From: Ryuthela nishihirai
Lineage: Eukaryota; Arthropoda; Arachnida; Araneae; Heptathelidae
Direction of reading: 5' to 3'
DNA: 64,000 nt
Assembly: GCA_038380435.1 (NCBI GenBank)
Contig: JAWZYU010000020.1
Span: 43,308,307 to 43,372,306 of the forward strand
Part shown: positions 24,501-39,500 of the stretch, in pieces
How positions within the stretch are numbered: position 1 is the first letter of the stretch
Layout of the letters: each line of letters starts with the position of its first letter
Program-made: the position numbers and the translations under genes
Notes under the pieces: model-generated
What the model saw: only the letters and a program-made list of their open reading frames with translations
Database searches by the model: none
What the model was told of the DNA's origin: nothing

Positions 24501-27500
24501 TTTGGAATTTCAATAATGTTAATAAGTCTAACACTGAAATTATTACTTCTGTATTCATTTTATTAATAACCCTTCACTTAAGAATTCCCCACCCTGCCCA
24601 CGGTCAGTAGGGGACACCGATACCTCATTAATGTTTTCAAAGTTCACAATTTGAAATTAATTGAATGTTTAATCGCCTTATTTAACTGAATACATTGTGG
24701 AGCGTTTTCTTGTGTAGATAAAATTCTGTTGATATATAAGTTTTTGTGGTTACCTTTTCCCTGTCTAATAGAGTATTATATTTGATGAAATAATACTCTA
24801 TTAGACAGGGACATCAAATATAATAATTATTTGATGAAATAAATTATTATATTTGATGAGCTGCTGAGATTCAGCATTTGGGATTTAAAGCTTGAAAGAT
24901 TTAGGACTTCAGATGTAATAGATTTCTGAAACTAACATATCTTAAAAATAAGGGCTCAGAAGGTTTGGGGGAGGGACCCACTGAACAGATGGTAGTCTCC
25001 CTTGTAGGCCATCCAGCATGTTCTTTAATGTGCCCAGTATAGGCTTTTCCACACATGAGGCCATGCTTATCATCACACCCAACAGATGGCAGCCTTTCCA
25101 AGCCCATCAGAAGATGGGCCACAGATGGTCATTTGTCTACCCATCAGTCCCTGACTGAGAGCAGGGTGGGGAATTTTGCAGAGATAAATCTCAACGCTGA
25201 CCCAGCTGTGACGCGGAGTCTGGTGTGCTACACTCTCTCCATCAAAATTGTCATTCTGTTTGAAACCAGAACACTTTTTTAAATTCAAAAATTAGGGGCG
25301 GGGATGGCTCAGTCGGTAGCGCGCCAGACTCGTAATCTGTAGTTCCCAGGTTCGAGTCCCAGCTGGGTCAGCGTTGAGATTTATTTCCGCAAAATTCCCC
25401 ACCCTGCCCACGGTCAGTAGGGGACACCGATGGGCTTGGAAAGGCCGCCGTCCGTCGGATGGGACGTTAATCCGTTTCCCTTGTGCGGGAGAGCCATACC
25501 CTGTGCACGTTAAAGAACACGCTGGATGGTCTTGACGGGAGGCTACCATCTGTCTCCCAACAGCTGTTCCAGTGGGTCCCCTCCCCCAATCTTCTCTGAG
25601 CCTTCGGGGTGCATGTGACCTGGTCATTTAGCCTATGGTGTGCAAAAAAGTGTCGCTCAGAGGTAAAACAACCCAACACAACCCAACCTAAATTCAAATA
25701 TCAATAACATTGCCATCATTTAATGCATCAAATCCAAATATGTTATAGTAAGTTCTAGTTTTAATTTAGATATGGTTATGAGTTAAAAATTACTGTTCTT
25801 TTTAATTATGCTATTTATGTAAATAATAATGAAAATAATTTTAGAAATAGCAAAATAAAGAAATCTGTTTCAACAGGAAGTCTAGAGAAATGTAGAGAAA
25901 AAAATGCATGTTTATTTATGCAGCATCCAGTAATCATAAATATCTGTTTTAAGACAAAAAAAATTGTTCAAAATAATTCAAAAGAAAATGACAAAATTTC
26001 AGAAACCAACTTTCAATAACACACTGCTCATCAAAAGTTAAGCATGGATCGTGATTAAAAATTTTCAGAATCAGTTTGCACATCATTTATTCCAGTTTCT
26101 GATACATGCCATATAAGCTACATCATTCTGTTATTATAGCCATCTCATTTTATTTCAGTATAAATATAAGTTTCCTTAAAAGTGGAATTTATGAAAAGAA
26201 TTATTGAGTTATTAATGTATTATTTTTTAATTCTTTTTCTAGCAATGGAATAGCCACCATCTATATAAAACCGGCAAAGATGCTTCATTGTTTTTGGGTA
26301 CATTGGATACAATCTTCATGGTATCATATTCAATTGTGAGTATGGCATTCCAGTATTCTTCATTTTAAAACTCTTTGTGGTTTAATGTACCAATATATCA
26401 TTAAAAATTGTATATTAGGTTTTTTACTGCCTAATGGTATTAGGAAAGATATTTTGTTAATAATGTATTTAAGTAGCAATAATCATTTTTAAGCTAACAG
26501 AGAATATAGAAAAGTTGGATTGTTTTAGTATTAAAGATTAAAGATTGTGACTTATCAAGTTCCTACCCATTTCTCTAGAGTAGAGGGTTCATAAGCATTT
26601 CCATTCACAACTCCTGTAGCCATTGATGCAATTTGTCACAGCCCCTTTCATTATTGTATTCTTTATTGTTTTATGCATTTGTCTTTCAGTATTAATAATT
26701 ATCATTAAATGAGTTTGAATATTAATGTGAATTTTAAAGTTATTGTTGGTCAATTAAGAGACTTGTAAAAATGTTGATGTTTATTTCTGCACTTCATTTA
26801 TATGTTTCTTAAACCCCTTCAGACCTTGTGTACATTACAATGTACATTATTTTTTAAAATATTTTTTAACACAAGAGGAGAGGTGCCTGTGGTCTTGCAA
26901 TATTTAAAGAATGTAGACCAGTCTTTACGAATGGACTGGAATTTGCTGCTACCTAAATGGATATAATTAAAACTACATACAATGACATTGAAGATAAATG
27001 TGTCTGATACACAAGGACTGTTTTGTTACCTTTTATAGGAAGCCACAAGGACTGTTTTGCTAAAGTTCACAAGTGTCATTCATTTGATCTGTTTATCATG
27101 ACCAAGTACATATAAATTAGAATTTTTTTTTTCTTTTTTACTGCTTTCTGAAATTTTAGAATTTTGCAAATTTTTGGGTTGGTTTTAACATTATAATGTA
27201 CATACTGAATTTCAATGAAATGATGTTAAAACTTTTTTTGTATATTTTTATTCCTTTGATCTTAAAGCACATTTAAATGGAAACATTTTTTTTCTTCCAT
27301 AAACAAAAATTTAGATCTGAAGAGGTAAAATTGTTATTATTTTCCACATACTCAGAATCTCTCATGCCCCCCCTCCCCCAACCTCCATTCTCCTCAGTTT
27401 GTGAATTTCTCCTCGAGAGTAATTAGGAGAAACTATTTAGCCTTTGATATAAGAATATAAAACAGTTTTCAAGGTGAAGAATATTAAATATACTAGTAAG

Positions 27501-30500
27501 AATGGACCATTCAAACTAAATAAGTTTGCTTCATTTTGATAATTATTGAAAAAGCATTAAGCTTATTTTACAGGATACAATAAAGTGTCATTTTTCAATA
27601 TGGATTATAAAAACAATGCTGTATTAATTAAGCAGAATTTAATTATAGAATTTCACTAAAATCCATGGTGAGTGGATTTTCCACAGTTGAACAACTATCT
27701 CTCTTGACTGACATAATCTTCAATAGTGAAGCAAACTTTCACTTGAATGGGACAATCAACCACCACAATTGTTTTTACTGGGCTGTGACACAACCACATT
27801 GGGTTAAAGATGCACACATACCACAGCTAGCACATTACCACAGTGTTTTCTTTAAGCAGGATGGGGCAACTCCCCCCCCCCCCCACTATGTCATAACTGT
27901 CTGAACATGGTTGGATGAAAAACTTCCCCACAGATGGATGGGCCACATGACATGGTGGAATGGCTACCTCAAAGCCAGATTTGACTCCTTTGGATTTTTT
28001 TCTATGGAACCACCTAAAATCTCGTGTACCTGATATGCCCCTGAACACTGGATGAATTAAAGGAGATCATCTGCAGCTAATGCCACAAGATAACACCATC
28101 CATTCTTCATAATGTGACTCAGAGACAGGATTGCCATGTGCAAGCAACACAGGGGTGCTCAGTTTGAGCATTTGATGTCTTAGTATGGATTTGGTACAGT
28201 TGAATATTATTACTTTGCCTATTTATAAGGACATGGGACATGGTATATTATAATTAATTTTGCATAAAGTATGGTGATTAATAATATATATTATTGATAT
28301 AAATAAGTTTGAGTATTTTAGCTGAAAATGAGTGGGGTTATTCTATTATTTGTGCTAATTAAGGGTGTTGTAGGTATTTTGTTTTGGAGTGTAGTCTGAG
28401 ATAGGGTAGTTTATAGTTGCTATTATAAAGTACAATATGTATGACCAACATATTTTAGAATTTAATTTATTTCCAAAATTATTTATTATAATTTTGTTTA
28501 TACTGCTAGAGTATAATACAATAGAGTAATAATTGCTATTGGTAATATTAATTGTTTTAAAATATCTTATATTTATTTTATGAGTGAGGAGTTTAGGCAC
28601 AAAAGGAAAAGGTGTATCCACAGTCTATTTTACTGGGATTCTGAGTAGGTGTAGGTTGAGATAAACTTTTTAATTTAACTTTTGGTGTGTTTTATCAATT
28701 TGGGTTTCTTGATGACCAGCTTCTTTATACTGAGATGCCAGCTCTTTAGATACGCCTACCTAGTAGCATGTTGCACATCCTTTGGCCTTCGGAACAGCCC
28801 GAATTCATTGGGGCATGGAACGTACAGGATGCTGGATGTGTTGTGCAGGAATGTTGTACCATGCAGAAATGATTGTGTCATGCAGTTCCTGCAAATTGGA
28901 CTGCAGCACAGTCTCGTTGTGAGCAGCCCTTACCACCTCAACCCAAATATGCTGTGCAGACCAATGAAGCAAGGAAAATTCATCAGTATGTTCTTGGAAC
29001 CATTCGGTGATGATACATGCCTTGTGAGCCAGTGCATTATCATGCTGAAGGTGTCCATCTGAGTGAGATAAACTGTAGCCATGAAGGGATGAACTTTGTC
29101 AGCAACAATGTTCAAATACACTGTGGCATTCAGATGTCCTTTGATGGGTATCAGGAGGAATAACTTGTGCCAGGAAAACATTCCACACTGCCACCACCGG
29201 CCTGTACTGTTGATGTCAGATAAGATGGATCCATGTACTCATGTTGCTTGCACCAAATTCTGATTCTTCCATTAGCATGATGCAAAAAGAACCTTGATTC
29301 ATCTGACCAGGCCTACTTCTTTCCAGTCCTCAAGGGTCTAGTGTCGATGCTCTTGCGCCCACTGGAGATGCACATGTTCTTCGCTAACAACATCAGCTCT
29401 CAGCATGATCAGTGGCTGTTGTAGCCCATTTGCAATAAGGTCCAATACATGATGAATTTGGAGATGATCATCTTCACACCAATGTTTATTTCTGCTGTAA
29501 TTTGCCTGGTTGTGATCCATCTGTTTACTTGCATGATTCTTGCCAGTCCCCTATGACCCCTCAGATCCATAAGCTGTTTTCATCCACAGGATCACTGGTA
29601 GTGTTTTGTTTTTCACACCATTCTTGGTAAAGCCTTGAAATGGTTGTGCACGAAAAGCCCAGGAGGGCAGCCATTTGGGAGATGCTAGAATTGTCATGCC
29701 TAACATCTACTATCATGCAACATTCAAAGTTGCTCAGGTTGCTTATTTTTCACATTTTAATGCTCAGTCCAACTCTGACTGATGCTCAAGAAGCTGATCT
29801 GCCTGATTTATACTGCAGTCACATGACATATTACATGCTGGAATGAACCATATATGTGATGAAGGGTGGTTTACCTAATAAACTGGCATCTCAGTTTATA
29901 TTGCATCTTTTAAATGGTGCTATTGTTGTTTAAGTAATTTAAACATTTATATCCCTGTATATATCCATTTTCGCGAAATTTAAAATTTTGTTATTTTGCT
30001 ACTTCAGCACTCTCTGATGAAAGAAATTAAAAAAAAAATACCCCCTCAAGCAGCTGCTTGGCCACAGAGGTCTGACAGGAGCCTGTCAGTTTATATGCCA
30101 TAGTAGAAGGTCTGAGAGGATGGCAGGACCTCTGCAGAAAAACGACACATACATCCATGCCTTACCCGGGGCTCGAACCCAGGTTCCTTAGATCAGTAGC
30201 CAAGCGTGCTAACCACTCGGCCATGGGACGGCTGGGAAATTAAACTAATAGAAGATTTGGAAGATGTGAATCGTAATGTATATTTAGTTTGTATCCAACC
30301 CAAAAAGTGTTTTTAATTTTTTTTTTCTTTCCCCTCAAGGGAAAAGATCATTTTTGAAACTAGCTAATGAGGTTATGAGATAAATTCAATCCAAATGTAC
30401 ATCTGAAGGATTAATATATTTAGTTGTGGTAAAAAGGCTTAATACTAGATTAGAAAAGTGTAGTAATGGAGTGAACAACTAAGCAGCTGTAAAAACCAAT

Positions 30501-33500
30501 AAGCACTAATACTTACCCCTTCTGTTCTGTTTTAAAAATAATTCAGTCAGCGATTGCTTTTTTTTTTGGCAGCATGTAATGCTCCAAAATGTATGTCATT
30601 AGTTTCCTGATAGCTCAGGCACCAGGCAATTAATCTTGCCAATAAAGTTAAATGAGGGTTTTTCTCTTAGTATGATTAATGTTACTTAGCAGAAAAGAAT
30701 TTAAATCAAAAGATTGTCGATCATTAAAGTTAATACTAGTCAAAATATCAAAACTCTTGTTCAAGAGAAAAATGTAAGAAAAGTTAAAACTATTTCATAA
30801 AACAAAAAGTTTATTTCCAAAAATTTAAACTCGCCAAAATTCAACTTCCTTCTACAAAAATATCTGAGCAATTAACTTCTCACTCTAACAAAACTGATTC
30901 TCTGAGCTCCAACAATTCTACTCCACTCTAACATCTCTCTAACTGCTCCATTTCAAACATTCTAAAAACTGACTGTGACCTAACACCACTTACTGTATAC
31001 GTTGCATGCAGCTGATGTATGTGTTCCAGCTGGGAAAGTTACATTTGCATAAATTGAGGAATGCACACTCACTTTAGCTATGACACAAGAGGAGGCCTGT
31101 CCTTCCTTGCTCATTAGTGGCCATCAATCAAAAATTGGAGTTCCACATGTGCAATTCCTCTTGAGGTATGGGCAAGGAAAGATGATGATTCAACTGAAAT
31201 ATGATGCCCAAAATAATAATTACAATGTAAATAGTAAAACTGTTTAAGGAAAAGTAAAAGTGAATTGGTGAACCATTGCAAGCAAATGTATATTATGATA
31301 TTGTTAACATTGCTCATTAGTGTATCTGACATCCAACCAACATTTAAGGTTTACAGTTATCCTAAAGTACAGTGGACTAACAAGCAGCCCAATATAAAAT
31401 ATGCCAATGGTTGCCCCAAATTAAGGTATGCCAGTTGGGTTTGATTTTTGTTGCTCAGGTTGCAATTATTTTGTAACATAAGGAAGCATTTTGTATACTC
31501 TTTTTTTCTGCTATAAACTTTTTAATTAATTTTTCTTAAATTCCTTAATGTAATGCTCATTTTCTCATAAATCATAATCAGCATTTAGACATTAAAATCA
31601 ATACATTTTGGCACTGATTGTAAAACAACATCCAGTCATCATTTTACCACTTATGTATTTCAGCCTTCAATGTGTGTGCATGTATTTGGGGGAGGGAGTG
31701 TAAGATAAAGATTTATGAGAAAATGAGCATTACATTAAGGAATTTAAGAAAAATTAATTAAAAAGTTTATAGCAGAAAAAAAGAGTATACAAAATGCTTC
31801 CTTATGTTACAAAATAATTTAAAGTATTAACGAATGTATGCATAAAACTTCAACTGAAAAGCATTTGTAATAGGTAAGGGCTACTGAAGTGACTACTAAA
31901 TAATTTTGGCACATTGTATACTTGATTGTTAATAATTGAAAAAATATGGATTGGTTTGTTATTTTGTCCAACTAAAAGATATATTTTTGCATGTGTGTTT
32001 CCTATTCTTTCTACTTATGTATTCTAACATTTTTTGAAAAATTTTGTTCTAGGGTTTGTACATAAGTGGTGTGTTAGGTGACAGGTTTGATCTTAGAAAG
32101 GTTTTGGCATTTGGAATGTGTTCCTCTGCAATTGCAGTAAGTGTTAAATAATTTTATTGTATTGAGAGTTTCACTTATGGCTTTAGACAAAATGCTTTAC
32201 TTCAGTGGTGCAGTAAATATAGCTACTGAAATGGCTTCTAAATAAGTTTGGCACATTGTAATTATTAATAATCTGAGATAAAACTAGCCATTTCTAAAGA
32301 TTTCAAGGTGCTGAATATGACAATTAAAATGCAAAATTGGCTATGATTTCTGAGAAATCCATAGTTTCTTATATAATAGAGTAATATGTACATATGACAT
32401 ATATCGGTAAACTCCACTTCTACTTCCTACGACGTCGCTTTGTCCTTTGCTTGTACAGCTGCTCAAAATCATCTCTGGCGAGCATCCAACAGTAGTCAAC
32501 CAACATTGAAGTGGACCAGTTTCCCTGGAATTGTTTCTCCATCGTTGCAATGTCCTGGTGAAAACGTTCACCTTGTTCATCACTAACCATGCTGCAGTTG
32601 TCAGGGAAGAAATCTAAGTGGGAATGGAGAAAGTGGATCTTTAGGAACATATTGCAGCCAAGTTTGTGATACATAGATAACACGTCCTTAACCAGTTTCT
32701 TGTAGTTGTCTGCCCTGACATTCTTGAAGAATTTAGTTGACACCAGATGAAACACATCCTAAGCCTTTTTTCTCATCACTCTGAAGCAAGTTGTCAAACA
32801 TCTGGTCTATGAACAGCTATCGGATCTGAGGACCCGCAAAAATTCTCTTTTTACCTTTTGCTTCGTTGAGTTGAGGGAATTTGTCAGCCAAGTACTTGAA
32901 AGCTGATGCAGTCCCATCCATGGCTTTTATGAAGTATTTCATCATACCGAGTTTGATGTGTAGGGACGGTAACAGGATTTTGTGTTTCTGAAAATGCTGG
33001 ATGTTCCACATTCTTCTCTCCAACCTTCAGAGATTTCCTCTGAGGCCAGTTTCTCTTGTGCAAAGTCTTTGCTCAGCTGTTCCATTCACATAAGAAACAG
33101 CAGTACTTTGTATATCCCAGCTGCAGACCCATCAACAGAGGTACTACCTTCAAGTCATAACAGAGATGCCAGCCATACTTGCTGTATTGAAGTTCAACGG
33201 GTGTTTTAGGTTGTCATAAATTTCTTTCATGTAGACAGCATGTCTGACTGTAATGGATGGAAATTGATTTCCATTATGCAGCAACACCGCCTCGAGACTC
33301 AGTTTCAAGTAGTCTACAAATAGTCGACATTCTTGAGGATCATGTTTGATTCTGAGGGCATTCATCAGGCCATCTACATCAGAGCAGAAACAAGGTCATC
33401 TTCCTTCCTGAAATAAGGTGCAAACTACTCATGACGAGTTTGAAACGAAGTCACTCGGACATTTTCCTTGAGAAGATTCCATTGTTTAAGTCTTGATCCA

Positions 33501-36500
33501 AGTAACTCTGCTTTGGCCTTGGACAGCTCCAGGATCACAAACAAGATCGTTCATTTCTTCTTTGGTGAGAATGTGTGGTGCAGATGATGCACCATGGCAG
33601 ATGTATGAATCATCACTAGACACTGAAGGCTGCGGAGAACCAGTCATCGGTTCGCCTCCCTCCTCATTATTTGAATTGATGGAAAATTCTTTTGGAGGTT
33701 CGGGAATTGGAAAGCTTTGCTGTGTGGAACTGGTCAGAGAGCAGATTGCATATTCGGGTACGCTATTGTCCACTTCTTTTTCCTTGTGATGCCTTCAGAA
33801 ATAAGCAGAACCATGCAGAAGTAGCAGTCATTTGTGTGATTGCTTGGCTCTCTCCAAACCATAGGAACAACAAATAGTATTGCCACTTTTTTGCCTTTCA
33901 GCCACTTTGGAAGATTTCTTGCACATATACTGCAGCATATGTGTTGGGCCCAGACCTTGTCCTGATCCCCAATCTTGCATCCAAAATAAAACTCATATGC
34001 CACTTTTACTATTGGAGTGATGGCCCTTTTCTGGCTTGTGAACATTGCTTCCCCACAAATGTAACAAATTGCATCTGCACTATTAACACAGTTATGAGGC
34101 ATCACTACTGCTGGATTAAAACTGCAAGGATCACTTGTGTTGTACTCATGACTCAGGAGTAAATGAGAATCATTCAAAAGATTTGCTCACCCTATGAGAC
34201 AGCGCTTACAACTAACAATTGTATCGTCTTTTGTCTGCGATCGTAAAGCTGCGATGCCATGGCTCAACTACATTGCATCAGACAATGATGCACTACCTCC
34301 GGGGGTTGTGTATATGGCAGACTGATGCAATACAATACAATATGTTGCAATCTGGAGTTTAAAATACAGTGTTGCAAAAAGATTTCCTATGTACTCAATG
34401 TGGACTGAGGTATTTATACATGACCATCTCTGTCTCTCCTAAACAAAAGTCACTCGCCAAATTTTATTGTCATTTTCATGTTCAGCACCTCAAAATTAGT
34501 AAAGATTGGCTATTTTCATTTCAAAGCCTTTTTGTGTGTTGCGCAGTGCAATTAATAGTTAATAATATATGTGATAATTATAATTGTGCAAAAATATATA
34601 AACATTTATAATTTTTCATTTACATTGTTTCATAGCAAAAGTACAATGTGTTGTTTCTGTATAGGCCACATACATTCAAAGAAATTAAAAAGGCTACTTG
34701 CACAAGTATTCTGACCATGAATGTTATTCTTGGCTTGCAAATATATATATATATACTGTATTATACATCCTACAAATAACAGTAATTTAGACTTAAATTA
34801 TGTGTGCACTATAATACAAAACAAAATGCAAAGAAAAAATATAATATGCCAAGTGTTAACAACATTAGAATATGAAAGTACCTAATGTTTCTTGCACTGT
34901 TGCAATGGTTTCCAAATACTAGTCCATGGACTCCTTGCTCTGTGAGTTAGTTTTCAGGGGTCTACAGTATGTTTCAGGAATATCATTTTTTTACAACCAG
35001 AATCATTATATTTTTAACTATTTTGAATAAAATTAGCCATTTTTAAAAAAAAATAATATACTACTTGTTTTACTTGTTAACCCTCTCATTGATATGTTTT
35101 GGATGATATTACTATCATTTGAGAATCTGCATGTCTGCATTGAGATATATCTCTGCTAACCCACACCCTGACTTCAGTAAGAAAGGACATCAGTGGGCTT
35201 GTAAAGACTGTTATCATTTGGGTGGGTTGTTAATCCATGTTCCATTGTGCATGAGAACTGTACCAATACATCCTAGAACAAACAAACCCACCAACTTGTT
35301 TTTGATGTCACACACACTGGGCTGTCGCTGTGTTTGCTCACTGCTGGTTATTTCCACACATTGCCTCATTTGAATGAAGTTGAAAGGGAAATTATTGCCA
35401 ATGCTTTCAAATGAACCAATTTTTAATGTAGATGCAATTTATCAATCTTTGAATAAAAATAATTCCTCGACAAAAATGTAAAAAATGGAAAATATAGCTG
35501 CCGAATTTTAAAGTGAAACAAAGTAGTTAAAATTCAATCACTGTATCCTTTCTGAAAACAATTTCAAAAAACAATAAAAAACTTTTGGAATATTCTGATG
35601 TGAGACAATGGTTATTCAAAATTCCTCTTGAAATAACTTTTTTTTTCATTGAAAACAAATAAATAAAATCTCAGATAAAAACAATGTATCTTTCACGATT
35701 TCAAACAAACCCAAGTTACATTAATGTAAAAATTATCAACTATTACAAGTTTAAGTAATTTTTCATAAACATTTACATAAAAAATAATCGGTGTGATTAG
35801 CAACTATACCTGGAAAAGAATACATAAAACTAGCAAAATGAGTGATTCATTTATAACATTATGCTAAATCTCATTGAAAAAAATCATAATGCTTATAAAG
35901 GTGAATATAAAAAATTGCAAATATTTAGAAGTAAATCATGAAATGATATATATACTAAACCAATTGAAGAAATGCATAAAACTCCTAGAGGGTGAGGGGA
36001 AAAAATATTGAGAATTTCACAAAACTAGGAGTAAATTAATTCATATATAGTAAACCAACTGAAAAAATACATAAATCTCCCAAAGATAAGTGGAAAAATA
36101 TTAAATATTGCACACAATTGAGTGATTCAATTAATTTATATATATTGTATATATAATAAACCTAATGCAGAAATGCATAAACTTTGAAAGTGAGGAAATA
36201 TTCGCATAAAATTAGCCTGAGTGATATAATGAAATCATATATTAATTCAAATGAAGAAATGTTTAAAACTCCTAAAGTTGAAGGAAAAAATATAAAGGTA
36301 ATAGAAAATTAATAAGGGTAATGATTAATTTAAGTCATTTATATATATATATTCAAATAACTTTAAAATACACATTAACTTTTCTACGAGTGGGGGAAAT
36401 AAAAGTTAGTAAATAGAAAACAAATGAGCAACTTCAGTGATACATTTTTATCATATACTTTGAACTAGATGAAGAAATATGTGTGCTTTCTTAGAAATGA

Positions 36501-39500
36501 GAAATGGTTCATTATTTATATGATAGAGAGTGGACAAGATTAGTGATTCAATTAAATCACATGAACAAACTAAATGTTGATATATCCAAAAAAAAAAACA
36601 CAAAAGCTGCAGAGTAGTGATTCAGATAAATGGTATACACTAGCACATATACTACCAGATATGTCTATTTACAAGCATAGAAGGTATCTAAAAATGGTGA
36701 TTCAGGTAAATAATGGGGATATTATTCAGGTAAATAATGGAATGTAATTGAAGACTCTAGGTATTAATGAAATGCCAGCTTGAATGAAATCATTTTATAT
36801 TCAAAATGCAATGGCATATCAGTTCAAATGCAATGACTATAAAGTCTAATTTCTTTACCATTGAAATATCAGTGGTATGTCAACTCGAATCTAAATCAAT
36901 TTAGCACTAAAATATCAGCGAATGTCAAATTTAAGTCATTTTACCATTTTATAAGCAAAATATGAACTATACAACCAAATTACAAATTAAAGATAAGATA
37001 TTTATCTGATCTTTAATTGGTAATTCAGAAGATTTGCAGGATTTGCCAATTAAATCAAGTTGCAGATTTTTACCAATTAATGATCAGCAGAATATTAACT
37101 ATAAACTGAATCATTTTATCACTAAGATATCAGCAAAATATGAACTACAAAACCAAATAATTTTATCACTTAAACATCAGTGAAATGTGAACTATAAACC
37201 AAATCATTTTATCACTAAAATATCAATGAAATATAATCTATAAATTGAACTATTTTATCACTTAAATATCTGTGAAAGGTCAACTATAAACCCAATCATT
37301 TACCACTAAAATATCGGCAAATATCAACTGTAAATTGGCAAATTACAATTGATATATAATTCTAGCACTAAAATATCAGTAAAATATCAGCTATAAACCA
37401 AATCATTTCACTACTAAAATATCAGCGAATGTCAACTATAAACCAAATAATTTTATCATTCAGATATCACTGAGATTTCAACTGTAAAACAAAATCACTT
37501 ACCTATTAAAATTTTCAAAATTCCATTTACCTTAGGAGTTCTTGAAAGTGACAATGAAATTCTGATCGAAATTATTTTCACAAAACATCACTTCACACAA
37601 AAGAGTGAATTGCTGTTGCAATCAATCACAGCACATTTGAGTCGTGGTGGTTAGGCCTAACAAAAGTGGCTTATACAAAAATTATGTGCACAAACTATCT
37701 ACAAATCACTTTACTGATTACACCTGGGATGGTAAATGCTCTAATAACAATTCACGTTGTATTCACCTCAAAAATGTGTAATATATATCTACTACAAAAG
37801 TTAAAAAATTCAAAAATGCCGCCACAGCACTACATTGTGGGCTAGCGAGAACAAGTGAGATGAAAGGCTCACAAGATGCTTGTGCTGCTTGTGACCTAGT
37901 CCATTAGGACTGCCATTGTGATGTATTCTGAAGGTGGTTGGCTTTCAGTTCTAGGTGGTATTGCCTGTCCATGTGCACATTAAAGGAAACACTGGATGGC
38001 TTTGACAGTAAGTTTCCATCTGTCTCCTAACAGCTGTCTTCCAATATTCTGGTAAACAATTGTAGAAACAATTGTTTATTCCAACAGTCTGTCTTCCATT
38101 ATTTCTGGTAAACAATTGTAGAAACAATAGTATTGGAATTAATATATGCATATTAGCAATTTTCTTTTGCACTTGCAGTAAAACAAAAGTATTTTTATAT
38201 ATTTTAAAATAATGTTTTGCTCAGTAAACAGATTTTTAAATGCAAAATATAAACTTATGGTGATTTGAATTCCTAATTGATAGAAATTTGATATTTATTT
38301 GAATTTATTTCTGTTTGTTAAAGATTGCAATAACAACTGAAATTTTTTCTGTAGAATGAATTCCATAACTTATGCATGTTTATTATATTACTTTTTATTT
38401 ATTTGCATTAACTTATGAGTTATATATACTTGCTTCCCTCTCAAAACCAAGCCACTAAATCATATTGCAAAGTAGATTAAATCTAGGCATGATAGAGAGT
38501 AATTAGGAACTTTTCTAAAACCATATATCTAAAGAAGTAAATTCTGGAGTTTTTGGATTGAGGGTTTGCTCAGTCAGTATGTAGGCTTGTGATATGATAT
38601 TTCCAGGTTCAGATTCCAACTGCCTGCATCAAGATTTATCTCTGCTAACACCCAGCCTGCCCTCTATGAGAATGGAAACTATTGGTTTGGAAAGGCCACT
38701 GTCCATTGGACAGTGTATAAGAGAGCCATACTGGTGTTCTGACCACTAAACTACCAGTGGCTAGTTTCATTTTTCAGCTAACTTGATTATAATTTTTTTA
38801 AATTTTCTTTTCAACATTGCAACAAATGAATGTTGGTGAATAATTAGACAGTCACTCACACTAATAGCATTATTAATGTAACAATCAATCAGTAGTAAAA
38901 GCACATATTGGCTGTGAAAATCTTAATCTGTTCCTTAAATTCTGTGTTTAGAGGTAATCCATGCCTTTACTATTGATTAATTGAATAAGCTTTTGATGGA
39001 AAAAGAAAATAAATGCTTCAATCAAATCTATATAAACCTTAAGTTTCAGTGATGTTCATTTAGTATCTAAAATGTTTATAGAAGCTAAACATAGCTTGTT
39101 GGGCAAAAAATCATTCAGAATTGGTGAATATTGAAATAAACATTGCAAAGACTGCTACAAAATATGATTGTTCATTTTAATAAATTTAATATGATGTTTG
39201 CCATTTTTTTTAACCTATTAAATTTTTCGGATCAATTATTTAATTTGTGTTGGTGCTATTAAATAATTCTGACTTCCATAGCTTTTTAAATATTGAATTA
39301 CCATTGTTGAAAAATTAAGATTCAGATAGGTTAGATTGAGATCTTTAATTCACCTTCAATTGCATCTTTCAATAAAAAATATATTTAAGAATTTATGAAG
39401 CTTTGAATTTCACTCTTCATTGGCACAATGTGGTGATACTCTTTATTAAGTGGGTGCTTAGTGTGCATATTAAGTTTATTTCCTTGTATAAATATGTGAG

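Noticed and set aside
25292..25697. Two overlapping minus-strand frames of 111 and 76 codons
   Set aside because: Entirely within a full-length SINE A; the same peptide recurs at every family A copy.
36776..37495. CRISPR-like regular repeats
   Set aside because: Units are tandem and degenerate without unique spacers, and the sequence is eukaryotic.
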